Made by a program: the position numbers and the translations under genes
Shown: positions 1 to 11,660 of the stretch, piece after piece
How positions within the stretch are numbered: position 1 is the first letter of the stretch
How the letters are laid out: each line of letters begins with the position of its first letter
From: Citrus sinensis
Taxonomy: Eukaryota > Streptophyta > Magnoliopsida > Sapindales > Rutaceae
Assembly (NCBI RefSeq): GCF_022201045.2
Contig: NC_068563.1
Location: 558,001-622,000, forward strand
Length of the DNA: 64,000 bases
Reading direction: 5' to 3'
The notes under the pieces: generated by a model
Database searches by the model: none
Seen by the model: the letters and a program-made list of their open reading frames with translations, nothing else
What the model was told of the DNA's origin: nothing

Positions 1-525
1 TACTTTTATGAAATATTATTTATAGTAATTAAAGTTAATCATTATTATTTATTAATGTAAGTGTTACTGTTACTCTCCAAACTAACATATGACTCATGGG
101 TTCATTGTGGAAGTTTAGTATTTTTTTTCAATTTGAATTAAGGTAATATTTGTTTTTTTTAAATGTGAGTGGAGTGGACGTTCTTTTAGATGAAATTTAG
201 ACGAATTTCATAAAAATTGATATAAATTAATTTTAATAATAATATAATTTATAAATATTAGTTATAATTTTATATAATATGAGTTGTACTCGGAAATAAT
301 AATATCATATAATAAAAAAAAAAATTAGCTGCGTTTAACCGATATATTGACGTATGTTTAAATTAATTTAAAAAAGAAAGTAAATAAAAATTCGGCATTT
401 TTTTTTTTAATCTTTGTAACCTAAACGCCGAAACTGACTTGAGCAATTTCCTTTTCCTCGACGAAATCGAACCCGCAAACACTTTCTGATTATTGAAATC
501 TCGATCGATCAATAATTGATCGAAG
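1..525. other. AT-rich 5' flank of the CCDC124-like gene
   Basis: No gene is visible. The stretch is AT-rich with several T and A runs. The last 100 bases or so are more mixed in composition and are probably the 5' UTR of the next gene. No TATA box stands out. Confidence 0.5.
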
Positions 526-2331
526 ATGCCGAAGAAGATGGGAGTGAACAGCAAAGCCGAGGAGGCGCGTGCTCGCAAGAGCGCAACGGAATCGGAACGA
601 AAGGAGCGCGAGGCGAGGGAGAAGGAGGAACAGTACTGGCGCGAAGCCGAGGGAGCAAAGTCACGCGCCGCGAAGAAACGCGAGGAGGAAGCCGAGAAGC
701 GAGCCGAAGCCGCCGCGAAGAAAGCGGAGGCGCGGCGCCTGGCGGAGTTGGAGGAGAAAGAGCTCGAAAAGGCTATGAAAAAGCCGGACAAGAAAGCGAA
801 CAGGGTTTCGATTCCGGTACCGAAGGTGACGGAGGCTGATCTGCGGAAGAGGCGCGAGCAGGAGCAGGCGGAGTTGGGGAAGAAGGCGGAGGAGGCGAAA
901 AAGAAGCACAGCAGGACGGCGGAGGAGGAGGAGTATGAGCGGATGGTTTTGGTGACGAATACGAATCGTGATGAGTCGATTATCGAGGCCAGGAGCGTTG
1001 AGGAGGCTTTAGATAAGATGAAGGTGGCGGATAACTTGCCGGTCGATAGGCATCCAGAACGACGGCTGAAGGCGTCCTTTAAGGTGGGTACTATAAAAAA
1101 ATTGTTTTTTTTTAAGTCTTGATTTGTTAATTATTTATGAGCTAGCTTTTAGTTGCATTAGGAAAATGTTATAGGTTATTGTTTGATGATATTCATTCCA
1201 AACGAAAAATGTGAACAAATATATTAAACTCTGTTGGAAGGTTCAGTTGTTTAGTTTAAATGAATTCGTAAGCTGCAAATTTTAAATCCATGTGGCCTGT
1301 AATCCTTGCAATTAGAAGATTAGCAACAATATAGTTTATGTTACAAGCTATGGCTTAACTACACAATGCCTAGTTTTTACATTTGGAAGGAACATGGATC
1401 ATTATTGCAGTACAAGTAGGTTGAAATTAAAGGGTGGTGTCACAGGACGGGGATGGATATGAATACTTCTTGAACAGATAATATATATTAGTTTTGCCCT
1501 TTTAGTTTAGGATGATAATGCAAGCCAAGTGTAGGAATTTGAATTTGGCACCTCAAATAAAATTTGCCAAGACTTACCTTATTCTGGAACTAGCGTGCTG
1601 CATAGCTGACATAGCCGTTCACTATCCCTTTGGGATATACTTCTTTGTTCTGGTTTTATTTGATATGTTTACTCATTTTTTCAGTTTTCCCCACTTTCTT
1701 CGTATAATCTCCCAGGAAGCTTTCATTTTTGTGACCACTTTTAGTTTGCCAATTTTCTGATGAATATTTGGGGTCAATCTCTGAAAAACCAAAATCCTGA
1801 ACTATATTTTCTTAACTGTTTATATAGTGTCCTCTTATTGTTTTCATCCAGTTACAACATAGTGACCAAGAAATCTCATTTTTGTTTTGATTTTGTGCCT
1901 ATGAACTTGTACAGGCTTTTGAAGAAGCTGAGCTCCCCAGGCTGAAGGAAGAGAAACCAGGTCTTACTCACAATCAATACAAGGACATGATATGGAAGCT
2001 TTGGAAGAAATCTCCAGACAATCCTCTCAATCAGGTTAGTCTCAGACCTTGGAACCATATTTTTGGCACTGTTGATAGATGTTGGTTTGGTACTATTTTA
2101 TAACTTGATATCATAAGTAATTCGTTAATGTAATAGTAGTTTGTAAACCTAGACCCTCTGTTGGCTCCTCTATTGCTCTGCTGTGTCAACCATCTAGGCC
2201 TTTGGGTTGATATGTCTAGTTGTGTTGATGTCGTAACTAAACTATTTATTTGCTGTTCATTAGTACATGTTTCCAAATCTGAGGTGGGCTTATCATGATT
2301 TTTTTTCCCTCCTGTGCAGATTACGGAGTGA
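526..2331 (+). CDS. CCDC124/Lso2-like coiled-coil ribosome-associated protein
   Basis: Three exons read 526-1083, 1915-2034 and 2320-2331, all phase 0 with GT-AG borders, giving 229 residues that end in ITE and a stop. The start is the ATG in MPKKMGVNSK, the usual start of this family. Residues about 8-140 are a highly charged Lys/Glu/Arg/Ala helix predicted to be coiled coil. The conserved C-terminal part holds RPHR-like 'DRHPERRLKASF' and then LTHNQYKDMIWKLWKKSPDNPLNQ-type sequence, the hallmark of CCDC124. In yeast and animals the family (Lso2/CCDC124) binds the ribosome in stress and recovery; the plant role is inferred from that. The very short last exon of 12 bases is easy to miss. The GC-rich first exon stands out against its AT-rich surroundings. 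Confidence 0.88.
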
Positions 2332-4161
2332 GCATCCTACATTGCATTGTTTGGATCTTCAAGGTGGTGTATCAGGCGAGTTCTCTGTGGGGCACATTGT
2401 TGAGGAATGTTCAATTTCATCTGCAGTGGATCATTTTGTACCGTAGAGACGCGGTTATTGCATGTGAGGTGCCCGGTTAAACGGAATAAAATCAGAGTCA
2501 ATTAACATTGGTCTCTAGTCATAAGTAATCTATTTAAGTCTCTTATTATTGTTACATGTATGTGGTAGATTCCTGCCCCCTTCCCCTCGCAACAAAGTTA
2601 AATTAATAAATCACTAATGTATATGCACATAAGTACGTTCTGTTATATGTGAATACTATTTTGCTTTGTTTATAACATTGAATTGTTAGCTTGGTAGTTC
2701 ACATTCTCTACACATAGGAATTGGTAAGACTTGGCTTCATGTGGACGGTGAGCCTCCCATGGCCTGCTACTTACATTAGTTGAGACAATGGCCTTTGGTG
2801 AAGTTCGTAGGGAATGTTGTCACGCGGAATTTTTGGCCTAAAATGTTGTTACCCTAAAGGAGGGAGTGATTGGAGAATTCCTGCTTCGGTAGAATTTTTT
2901 TAACTTGGTCATTTTGTTTTCTGTAGTGAAACTTTGAAGTGATAGCTGCAGCTACCTAATCTTCTAAGGCTTTAAGTCAGTTTTCCAGATTTTGATGTCT
3001 TATGACTAGCTTTTGTGAAGAAGGCATTGCATCATAGCTCTCTAGGAAGCCATTAGTTCTGTAGGTAGAAACACTATCTATCTCCACTCGTCATTTCTGT
3101 CATTTCTGTAATTACTGGACCCCGGAATTATAGTTGTGATGTATATCATTTTTATTAGTATGACCATTTTGAAATGCTTGTGCACCTTTATTATAGAGCA
3201 AACTCTGCGATTTTATTGTCTATCTCAGCTGCGGACATCAAAGTGCTTTGCCATCTCTAAAAAATGGATGGTGTTTGTTTCATCAGAAAATATGATTCTG
3301 GCAGATCTTACTGCCCTGCAATTCAAAATACAACAATTTAAATGTGATTCAAGTGGTTTCTGACTTTCTATTTGCTGAACTTTTATTTTAATGTGCCATT
3401 CAGTGAAATTTGGACTCTAACGTTAACTTGAGTTGTACTTATTTTTAAAGATTTCGTGTCATATGTGCTTTATAATAGCATATAGTTGAGATTTAGTTAT
3501 TTATATATATATATATATATATTTATTTAAAACCGTCAATCAGAAGATAAAAGCAGAATGATACGTTGGTAAATGCCAGCAGCTTAATCGAACAATCTAT
3601 TTCATAGGTAGGCCAAAAGAATCCACTCGCAAAGTGGACAAAAAGCAAAAGTGGGTTGTGGCTTCATTCTTAGTTCTGTCTTAAATTGTTAGATTTGTGC
3701 TCTAGATGCTGGTGAAATTGAAATTGAAGAAAGAAAATTCTCAATATGCAGCCATGCCTATATGTTCCTTAATGTTGTGACGTGGTTATTAATAAGCAAA
3801 CGACGTTAGGTGCAATATGTGTGATTCTCATTGACGCCCTGCCCAACCAAATGTGAAAAAGCCATTTTAACTTTTTCGTAATGAAAGATGCGAAGCACAT
3901 GGGGAATTTAGACTTAATTACCACTACGAAGAATTGGAGTGCTCTAAATGTATTATTAAATTTTCGTCATTCTTGTTAATGAAGCAGGAAATGGAAAATT
4001 CCCTTGCTGTTATATCAATAGTCCATTTCTCCTCAATAAGTGCACCCCCACCAGCTATCTCCTATAAGATCAACCACCAGGTTGCTGTTTGTTGAACATC
4101 AATAATAGATACAATCACGACAAAGCAAAAGTCACTATTCCCAATTAATGAATTGGATGCA
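2332..4161. other. 3' UTR of CCDC124-like gene and gene-free spacer
   Basis: No coding sequence can be supported. The first few hundred bases are probably 3' UTR. A short TA run lies near 3503-3522. An untranslated or short first exon of the downstream kinase gene could lie here but cannot be fixed from sequence. Confidence 0.4.
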
Positions 4162-4257
4162 ATGTTCTCCTTTTCTTGGTTCAAAATTTATGGCAGTCCG
4201 AATGTCAGATGGATATATTGTTTGTTCCTGAAACTAAAAAATGTGACATTGTTTATG

Positions 4258-6370
4258 ATGGTTGGGAAGTTAAGCATTGAGAAGAATTTCTTTTCAGTTT
4301 TGAGAACCAGAACATTGAAGAAAAGAACAGTCATTTTTGGTCTCAAATCTGATCACTACAGTAGAGAGATCCTTCTGCAGTTGCTCACTGTTATTGCGAA
4401 GCCGGGGGATAATGTGTTAGCAGTTCATGTTGAAGAACAGAATGATACTCTTGATCTCAACACTTTTCATATCCATGAAGATTTATGCAAGTCCAAGAAG
4501 GTATCAGTAAAATGAAAATAAAATGGCATTAGAAAAGATTGGGATAATTTGTCTGATTTTCTTTTTTAACCATGGCAGGTGGATTTTCTTGTTAAAGTCT
4601 GTATTGGAGATTCTTACATTACTGAGCTATCAAACCAAGTACGCATTAGCTATGCGACAATTCTTGCACTTGGATGCAGCCTTTCAGGGTATTCAACATT
4701 TTAAAATGATAACCAAAGCTTTTTGTCTTCTTTGTATGCGCCTATCTCTGATGTGAATTAGGATTATGTTATGCAGGCTTAAAGATTCAGAAGTACTTAC
4801 AAGATGTCTTAGGGCGTTGCCTCCAGCTTGTACCATTCTTGTAATGGATAATCTGGGAAGAATCCTAGTCCAGAGACAGGGAACTTCGCAACAAGGATCT
4901 ACAAATGTGCTACTTAAATCTTCACTTTCTTCTTCATCGAAATACCCTGCATTTGGGCAACCAGCAACAACCCGGCAACTACAGAAGTCGCTGACTGCAC
5001 CATCTTCCTCAACTTCATCAACGACAAGACAAGAAAGTAATGTTGGAGTATGCATTGCTCAGGAGACTGTGCAGGTTCCAGAATCCATAAAAAGGAAAAT
5101 ATTTGAGAAACTGGCAGTCTTAGAAGCTGAGGGATCCAGTAGACGTTTCACATCACAAGAACTCTGTCATCTTACTCATAATTTCAGCCCCAAGATGCTG
5201 ATAGGACAAGGAGGGAACAGTAAGGTCTATCGCACCAACCATGTGGGCGGTCAGGTAGCAGCAGTAAAAGTCCTCAAATGTACGAACTGGTCAGAAGAGG
5301 AAGTTCTCCGAGAAGTAGAGCTGTTATCGAGTATAAAACACGAGAACATAGTTCGGATAATTGGATACTGTCATAGCAAGGAAATGTATGCAATTGTGTA
5401 CAATTTACTAAATGGAAGCCTGAAGCAATATCTGAAACAACTCAAGTGGAATGAGAGAATGGATGTTGCAATTGGTGTGGCAAAGGCACTTGAGTACCTT
5501 CATCATACCTGTGATCCTCCAATCATTCATAGAGATGTGAAGTCGTCCAACATTCTACTCTCTGAGAATTTCCATCATCCACAGGTAAGTTTTAGCACAA
5601 CTTGCATTCAAATAATTGCATATTTTGATGCTTGGGCTAATGGAAGACAGTTTCATTCTCGTGGCACTGGCATGTATCTGGATTTTTATATCTTAGCTCT
5701 CAGATTTTGGAGCAGCAATGGTACATCACCAGTCTCATCAAGTTTCAGAAAATGTAAAGCCAGTAAATGTTGTGGGGACTTTCGGATACTTAGCTCCAGA
5801 GTACATGATGTATGGAAAGGTTGATGAGAAGATTGATGTGTACTCCTACGGAGTTGTGCTGCTGGAACTTATCACAGGGAAAGAGGCGATTCAAACAAAC
5901 AAGGCAAATCGTGAAAGCTTAGTACTTTGGGTAATATGAGAAATCACTTGACTCGCTTATAGCTTTTATACTGCATTGAAGTGTCTATATTTGAAAGGTT
6001 TAAGAATATGTGCCTAGTATTATGTTCTTGCAGGCAAGGTCTTTGCTCAGCAGTGGCCTATGTGAACGTCTAATTGATCCTCAGTTGAATGAAGAATACA
6101 ACAGGGAAGAAATAGAAATTGTGATGTGTGCAGCACGGCTATGCCTCTTGCATTCGTCTTCTCGGAGGCCAACAATGAAGACGGTGAACTTTCTTTTCCT
6201 GATGTGATGAATAATGAGCTCATACTTTTTAAAGCCATAAAATTTAATGTTTTCTGTTTGAGCAGCTATTGAAGTTATTCCAGGAGCCAGACTACTGGCT
6301 AAAGATGAAAAGGGAGAAAGAAGAGCTCCTTAATGAAAGGAGATCAAACGGACCCGCGGAAACATTGTGA
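4258..6370 (+). CDS. Receptor-like cytoplasmic kinase with N-terminal USP-like domain
   Basis: Exons are 4258?-4500, 4579-4688, 4777-5584, 5697-5930, 6034-6183 and 6266-6370; every internal junction keeps frame. The N-terminal 120 residues ([21 protein letters not shown], then GDNVLAVHV) form a universal-stress-protein-like alpha/beta domain. A Ser/Thr-rich linker follows, then a protein kinase domain: glycine loop [14 protein letters not shown] lysine in AAVKVL, HRD in [13 protein letters not shown] in LSDFGAA and APE in YLAPEY, all present, so it looks catalytically competent. This layout fits RLCK class VI kinases. There is no signal peptide or membrane segment, so it should be cytosolic. 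The start is uncertain. In-frame ATGs exist at 4162, 4255 and 4258, but a pyrimidine-rich TTTTCAG ending at 4297 could be an acceptor for a missed upstream exon. Function in signalling is inferred from the family. Confidence 0.85.
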
Positions 6371-6892
6371 TAAGTCTGGCTTTAGTAGTATCTAGACATT
6401 TCTCTTTCAACTAGACCTAGTTTGTCATATGTCTCCTGTTACATGTTATTTTTCAATTTTTTACAAAGACGGTCAAGATCAGATCAAATTGTCTCCTATC
6501 GTCTTTCCCATAAGGCATCATGCGTCAAAATAAAGGTGACATGAAACCCTTTCTCTCCGGTATCATGTATGTAAGCAAATAAATATTCTCAGTTTATACT
6601 AGCTGACTTTGATGCGGCTTTGTCAGTGTATTCTCACAAATTTGTACAAAAGCCTATTTTCTGTTTTAATATGTGACAAGGTATGCAGGTAACACTTTTT
6701 TAGTGCAGGATTTAATACCACAGTGGCATGATTAAAGAAACAGAAATTCCCCAGGACTGCGAATCAAGGTTAAGCTTTAACGACATTCAACTGTGTCATT
6801 GAGTTGGCATATTATTCTTGTACAAGCATATCATGAATGTATTTCTACAATTCACTTGTTTGTCGTACTCGCAATGATTTTATTTCATTGGT
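6371..6892. other. Convergent intergenic region (kinase / GDSL lipase)
   Basis: The two neighbouring genes converge here, so the 522 bases should hold both 3' UTRs. No coding sequence or repeat was recognised. Confidence 0.4.
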
Positions 6893-7895
6893 CTAAGCTG
6901 CTGCCAACTGCGCAAAGTTAATAGGGGAAACAAATCTTGGTTCACCACCGTAGAGGGTCACAGCGGCTAGATTCGAAGCAGCCTGTGTAGGGTGGAACAA
7001 ATCCCAGAACAAGTTTTGGTTTCTGTTCGAACAAAGATTTGCTTTTGGATCACAAATTGATTGTGCATTGAACCTCCCAGCTCCACAGCACGCAGTTTGC
7101 ACATCCGTAAAATCTGAGAAATCAAACAAAAGTTAATTTGAGGAATTTGTCAAAACAAAATGAAAACCTGTAACAACAATATAAATTATGAGTCAAGAAA
7201 CTTACTGAATAGAAAAGGGTTGTTTAAAACATTTATAGTCATTTCAAATGTGTTTCCAAGTGAATACTTCATGTCCTTGTATTCTGAACTGAGCTTGCAC
7301 AAGAGAGATTCAATTGATGCGTGAAAAGCTCTTGCGTACTCATTCAATATCTCCAAACAACCGCCTGTACTATTGTAAATCCTTTGTGATGGGCAGCATC
7401 CAATTGGTGGAACACTAATGATTCCAAATTTCCTTGCCCCAAGATTGAGTAGTGCCTGAATTATATAACACAAGTTTAGTTCCAAGTGCAAGCGTACATA
7501 CAACTTTTGTTTTTGTGACTTCAATGTGATGATGATCAGAAGAAATCTTACCTTCAGGTGCTTCTCATAAGCAAGTCCTAAAGTTGAAATGAACGTTTCT
7601 TTTGGCATGGTACTACCAGAATGGTAGTATTCAAAAATATCATTGCTAGCGGTGCTGATGAAGACCAAAGACTTTGAGAGAAATTTCTTGGCTTCTGATT
7701 TACCTAAAGCAGCCATGAGATGACCATGGACTGCTTTAAATTGCTTTCTCTGCTCCGTCAATGGGATGACATTCGTCAGGTTGCTATGTAAGTCATCAGT
7801 TGGAACTCTCTCTGCTCCGAACTTCATCATTGTTGGCTGAAAATCAGATCAGTAGATAAAATGGGTCTTAATCAATGAGAGAGTTCTCCAAAGAT

Positions 7896-7939
<44 letters not shown>

Positions 7940-8446
7940 CACACTACTAGTAAGATATATTTACCATTCTTTGTCCGGTTAAATCAAGAAGGCCTGAGCC
8001 TCCAGAGGCGAAGCTTATACCCCTGAAACTATGCTTCTTGACACCAGCTGAACTTTTTATTAGAGAAAGAAAAGGTGGTGGACTTCTCTTGTGTCCCAGT
8101 AGCTTGGCTGAACAAGAAAACATACTTAATGCGATATTGTGCCAGTAGTGAACTTTACACTGTGATTAATATGACACATTAATTTACAGTGAAAACTATA
8201 CTAACCAAGAAAATCAGCACTGTTTAGGCCATTGCTGAACCTTCCAGTGGGTCTTGCGTGAGGAAAATCTATGCCATTGTGAGGAAAATTGGCTCTGAAT
8301 TTGCTGTGAGGCAAGAAGTTATTGGTTCCAACATCAGCCGTTGAGTCTCCAAATATGAAAATCGTCGGCACCTCTGCACTTGCTGAGATGAGAACCATCA
8401 TAGTCATGGCCATGGCCATGGCAAAAAGAACCAACTTCTCTGCCAT
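6893..8446 (-). CDS. GDSL-type esterase/lipase
   Basis: Five exons on the minus strand: 8446-8206, 8107-7965, 7836-7552, 7455-7206 and 7113-6893, in frame throughout, giving 379 residues, a normal length for plant GDSL lipases. The start MAEKLVLFAMAMAM opens a signal peptide to about residue 24, so the protein is probably secreted. Block I is FIFGDSTADVG with the catalytic Ser. Block II contains ISFASGGSGLLD. Block III ends in ASND rather than the usual GxND, and block V is LFWDLFHPT with the catalytic Asp and His. The enzyme should hydrolyse an ester or lipid in the apoplast or wall; the substrate cannot be told from sequence. Intron 2 carries a long AC dinucleotide repeat. Confidence 0.92.
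7898..7935. repeat. (AC)n microsatellite in a GDSL lipase intron
   Basis: A run of about 18 to 19 AC units lies inside intron 2 of the GDSL lipase gene, just upstream (in gene direction) of exon 3. It is likely polymorphic in length. Confidence 0.95.
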
Positions 8447-8513
8447 GAGAAATAGACTAGTGAATCTATTCCTTTCTCCCTTTTTCTACATTAAAGCACT
8501 TGAGATGTTCAAC

Positions 8514-8523
8514 TATTTATATA
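8514..8523 (-). promoter_or_regulatory. TATA box of the GDSL lipase gene
   Basis: The minus strand reads TATATAAATA about 70 bases upstream of the ATG, a standard plant TATA position for a short 5' UTR. A TAAA-type simple repeat lies directly upstream. Confidence 0.6.
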
Positions 8524-9107
8524 CAAAATATAAATAAATAAATAAATAAAAGATCTGTAAAGGTACAAACAGATGACGATAAGTTGGTAAATTTCCAGCG
8601 AGCACATAGCACACAAATTTTACAAAAACAAAGTGTGAAGAAACCAATTAATTTGAAGAATTTTTTACATTATAATGACTCAAAGGTGCTGCCGTCTGTG
8701 AATGACTTATTACCAAGTTCTTAGCTGTTTGGTCTGATTCTTGAATTCTGGTAGCAACAAGCAATAAAATCCACAGTTCGTATGATAGAAACAAAGAGTC
8801 TCGTCCGTTCACATACATTTTCTTACAATTCTTTATTGAATCAATGCTTCAGTGAACGAAGTTAATGGGGGTAAAAGAAGACAATTAGAGATGACAGAAA
8901 GATGAATTTAGAACCGTTCCTTGCTTTTCTTTTACAGTAGAAAAGCAAATTTATAATAAATTTACTATGAACAAAATAATTGCTACACTTTGATTATTAC
9001 AAACCAAAAATACAAATTTTGCTAAAAAAGAATAGGACATCAAGCTGGGGTCATGTCATACGTAATTGTAAATGTAAATTCAACATCTCGTTCTTTAGCA
9101 GATTCTC
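8524..9107. other. Spacer between GDSL lipase and SKS oxidase genes
   Basis: Upstream region of the GDSL gene and 3' flank of the SKS gene; both are on the minus strand. No further gene or repeat was recognised, apart from a short TAAA repeat at about 8530-8550. Confidence 0.4.
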
Positions 9108-11560
9108 TTATAGAGATCTTGTGTGTTTGCCTTTGGCCCTGCCGCAGAGAAGAGCATTCTTCGGAATCGGATACTCATCCCTGATTGATTCAACAGGTGA
9201 ATAAACTCTCAAATAAAATTGTTGTCCGAGATATTGCCGTGCCCAAAACTCACTCCTGACGTTCCACATTCCCACATTATCAAGTGCTACATAAATAGCA
9301 GTCCATGACTTGGGATATACCTGTAACACACCAAAACAAGTATTTATTTTCTGCAACATTTCAGGTGATTAGCATTATGCAACAAAATTTCCTTAAGCAA
9401 ACATCTAACCTGAGTTGTGCAACGTGAGACGGCATCTCTCAAATTGTACTCATTACGACTGGCCGGTGTCCACACTCCACCATTCATTCTGCAATCCAAA
9501 AATATTCCAAGATTAGTTCACAAGCACATTAATATTTTTCAGTTCAGTATGCGTGCGGATTCATTCTTACCCGACTACCCAGAAGTTGTATCCATCAATG
9601 TGCCAGCTCTGTACAATATTTTCATGATTTTGGAACACAATTTCAATAAAGCCTCTGAAGTCAGCACCCATAACTGATGTGTCAAGGTAAATGTTACCAC
9701 CGGTTGGCTGATCCTGGATGCTACCGACGCGAAAAACACCTCCAATTTTGAAGTAATCTGCTAGCTTCAGGGGAGTGTCAGCTGGGATGAAAGACACACT
9801 GTTAACTGCATATCTCTGCTTGCCATTGACTTGACCAGCTGAACTTTCTAGCTTGATAGTTCTTGAAATGTTAATAAGACCATAGTGGTATGATCCTTGT
9901 GGGTTTGGTCTTGGTCCACTTGCTGTCAAATTAGTCCTGTAATGTGACCGAAAATAATCACACTTGGGATTATATAAATAAAAATATTTTCGATTAAAAA
10001 AAAAAAACACGCTCGAATTACCTAATTGAACGGGCCTGGTTAAGAGACCAATCAATTTGGGTGGTGGGCCCCCCGGGAACTGGGCCGGAGACTGGGCGGG
10101 CCGGGTTACTGTAGTGGAGGGTGCCAGCGCTGGTTAGGACTTTGTTGGTGAACCGGGTCGAGACTGCAATGTAGAAATCCTGTGGGGGCTGGTCCATGGT
10201 AACAAGCACAGAGTAGGACTGACCCACGTGAACATCAAGGGATGAATAAGTGGTTTGGATGGTGTGGGTTCCTTCAACTTCAACAAGCTTCATCTTGTGG
10301 CCTTGAATGCGAAAATTGAGCGAATGTTGCAGGCCCACATTTGATATCCTGAACCTGTAGGTTTTTCCTGAAATGTCCCCAAAAAAGAAATATTATAAAA
10401 AAAGAAAAAAGAAGAAAAGAAATGATTCAATTCAATGTAGCCACTAGCCAATTTAACATGCTCACAAGCAATATATGATTTGAAATTTACCTTGCTCAAC
10501 TGTGAAAGATGCACCATTGGATCCATGACCATTGATCAAAATGCCATCAGGGGAAGGCAGCCTGTGGCCTCTATCCAGAACAGCCTTCAATTTCTGTACC
10601 AAGAACATTAGATCTGTTAGGATCTTTTGCACGTGGGGGAATTGAACTTAAGACTATAGTTGTGATATAATGTTAGAGGCTAACAATAGTATCAAAGACA
10701 AGTGAAAAAATTGTTTCACTTACATTGTGATTGGCCTTGTACCAATCACCAATAAGAACAGTGAAATCTCCAGCAGGTTCAGGGAATGGAACAGGAATCA
10801 AGGGCCTGCTGAGAATCCTGATGCCTCCAAAGCCACCAGCTGCCTTTTGAAAGCCAACAGATGGGAAGTAAAAATAGCTTCCGATTTGATCTTTCACTTG
10901 TAAAATGTAAGTGAAATTTTTTCCTGGAGGAATTGGACAGGTGGTACCGTACACTCCATCTTCATATGAATTTCTCCTCTGCTGCACGCCATTCCTGATT
11001 CAATTTGCCAATCACAATGCAAAGTTTTAGCCATATTAACCAAAAAAAAAAAATTACGAAAAGTACTATGACTGTTTGATAGGAAACATAAGAGTGTTGA
11101 TTAAGATCTTTTAGGGGGTGGACGTATGTATTCGAACCGGTAACTCTCAAATAAAAAATCGTCAACTCCAATGCATGGATTATTCAAAGTTCAAAGATCA
11201 CAGAAATGCTAACCAGGAGATGAGGAAAGGCTCTGGTAAGCTGTTATGAACATTGATGATTAGATTGTCATTGGTGACAGAATAAATATCAGGCCCTGGA
11301 AACTGTCCATTAATAAGAATACCCTGGAAACAAAAATGCAAATCCTGTTCAATAATTTTTCAGATCAAAAACATCCAAAATATGATCAAAACTTTCAAAT
11401 TTTTACAAACCTGTTGGCGAACTCCAAGTGGGTATATGTCACCATAAGTTACATTCCATGTGAAAAACCTGTAAGGACTTTCAGCCCTGGCAACAATGGC
11501 GAACATTGCCAAAAAATAGACAACACATAGCTGCCAAATCAAAGCACTTTTTGGCAACAT
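9108..11560 (-). CDS. SKS-type multicopper-oxidase-like protein (L-ascorbate oxidase homolog)
   Basis: Eight exons on the minus strand: 11560-11411, 11323-11214, 10994-10724, 10593-10491, 10367-10022, 9936-9571, 9488-9410 and 9320-9108, all in frame, giving 545 residues. The start MLPKSALIW is the first ATG and opens a signal peptide ending near ARAE. Three cupredoxin domains follow (first: ESPYRFFTWNVTYGDIYPLG, second: GKTYRFRISNVGLQHSLNF, third: NIVQSWHIDGYNFWVVG). The copper ligands are gone: HWHG is replaced by SWNG, the third-domain HxxH by WHIDGYN, and the HCHxxxH cluster by WNVRSEFWARQYLG. That is typical of SKU5-similar proteins and pollen Bp10/NTP303-like proteins, so oxidase activity is not expected. 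A role in wall growth or pollen tubes is inferred. No GPI signal is evident at the C-terminus (KGKHTRSL). Confidence 0.93.
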
Positions 11561-11660
11561 TTTGGAAAGAAACCGAATCAAGAAGTAAAGAGTTTGTGTA
11601 AATGAATGACCAAGGAATGAATGACCAAGGGAAGGTTATAGAAAGCACACACTTAAATAT

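Noticed and set aside
363-791. Open frame on the minus strand over the first exon of the CCDC124-like gene
   Set aside because: It is the antisense shadow of a Lys/Glu/Ala-rich coding exon; Ser/Phe/Arg-rich low-complexity translation with no family match.
10610-10680. Repeat-like GTGGGGGAATTGAACTTAAGAC in an SKS intron
   Set aside because: Resembles a tRNA-type B-box remnant but has no definable ends.
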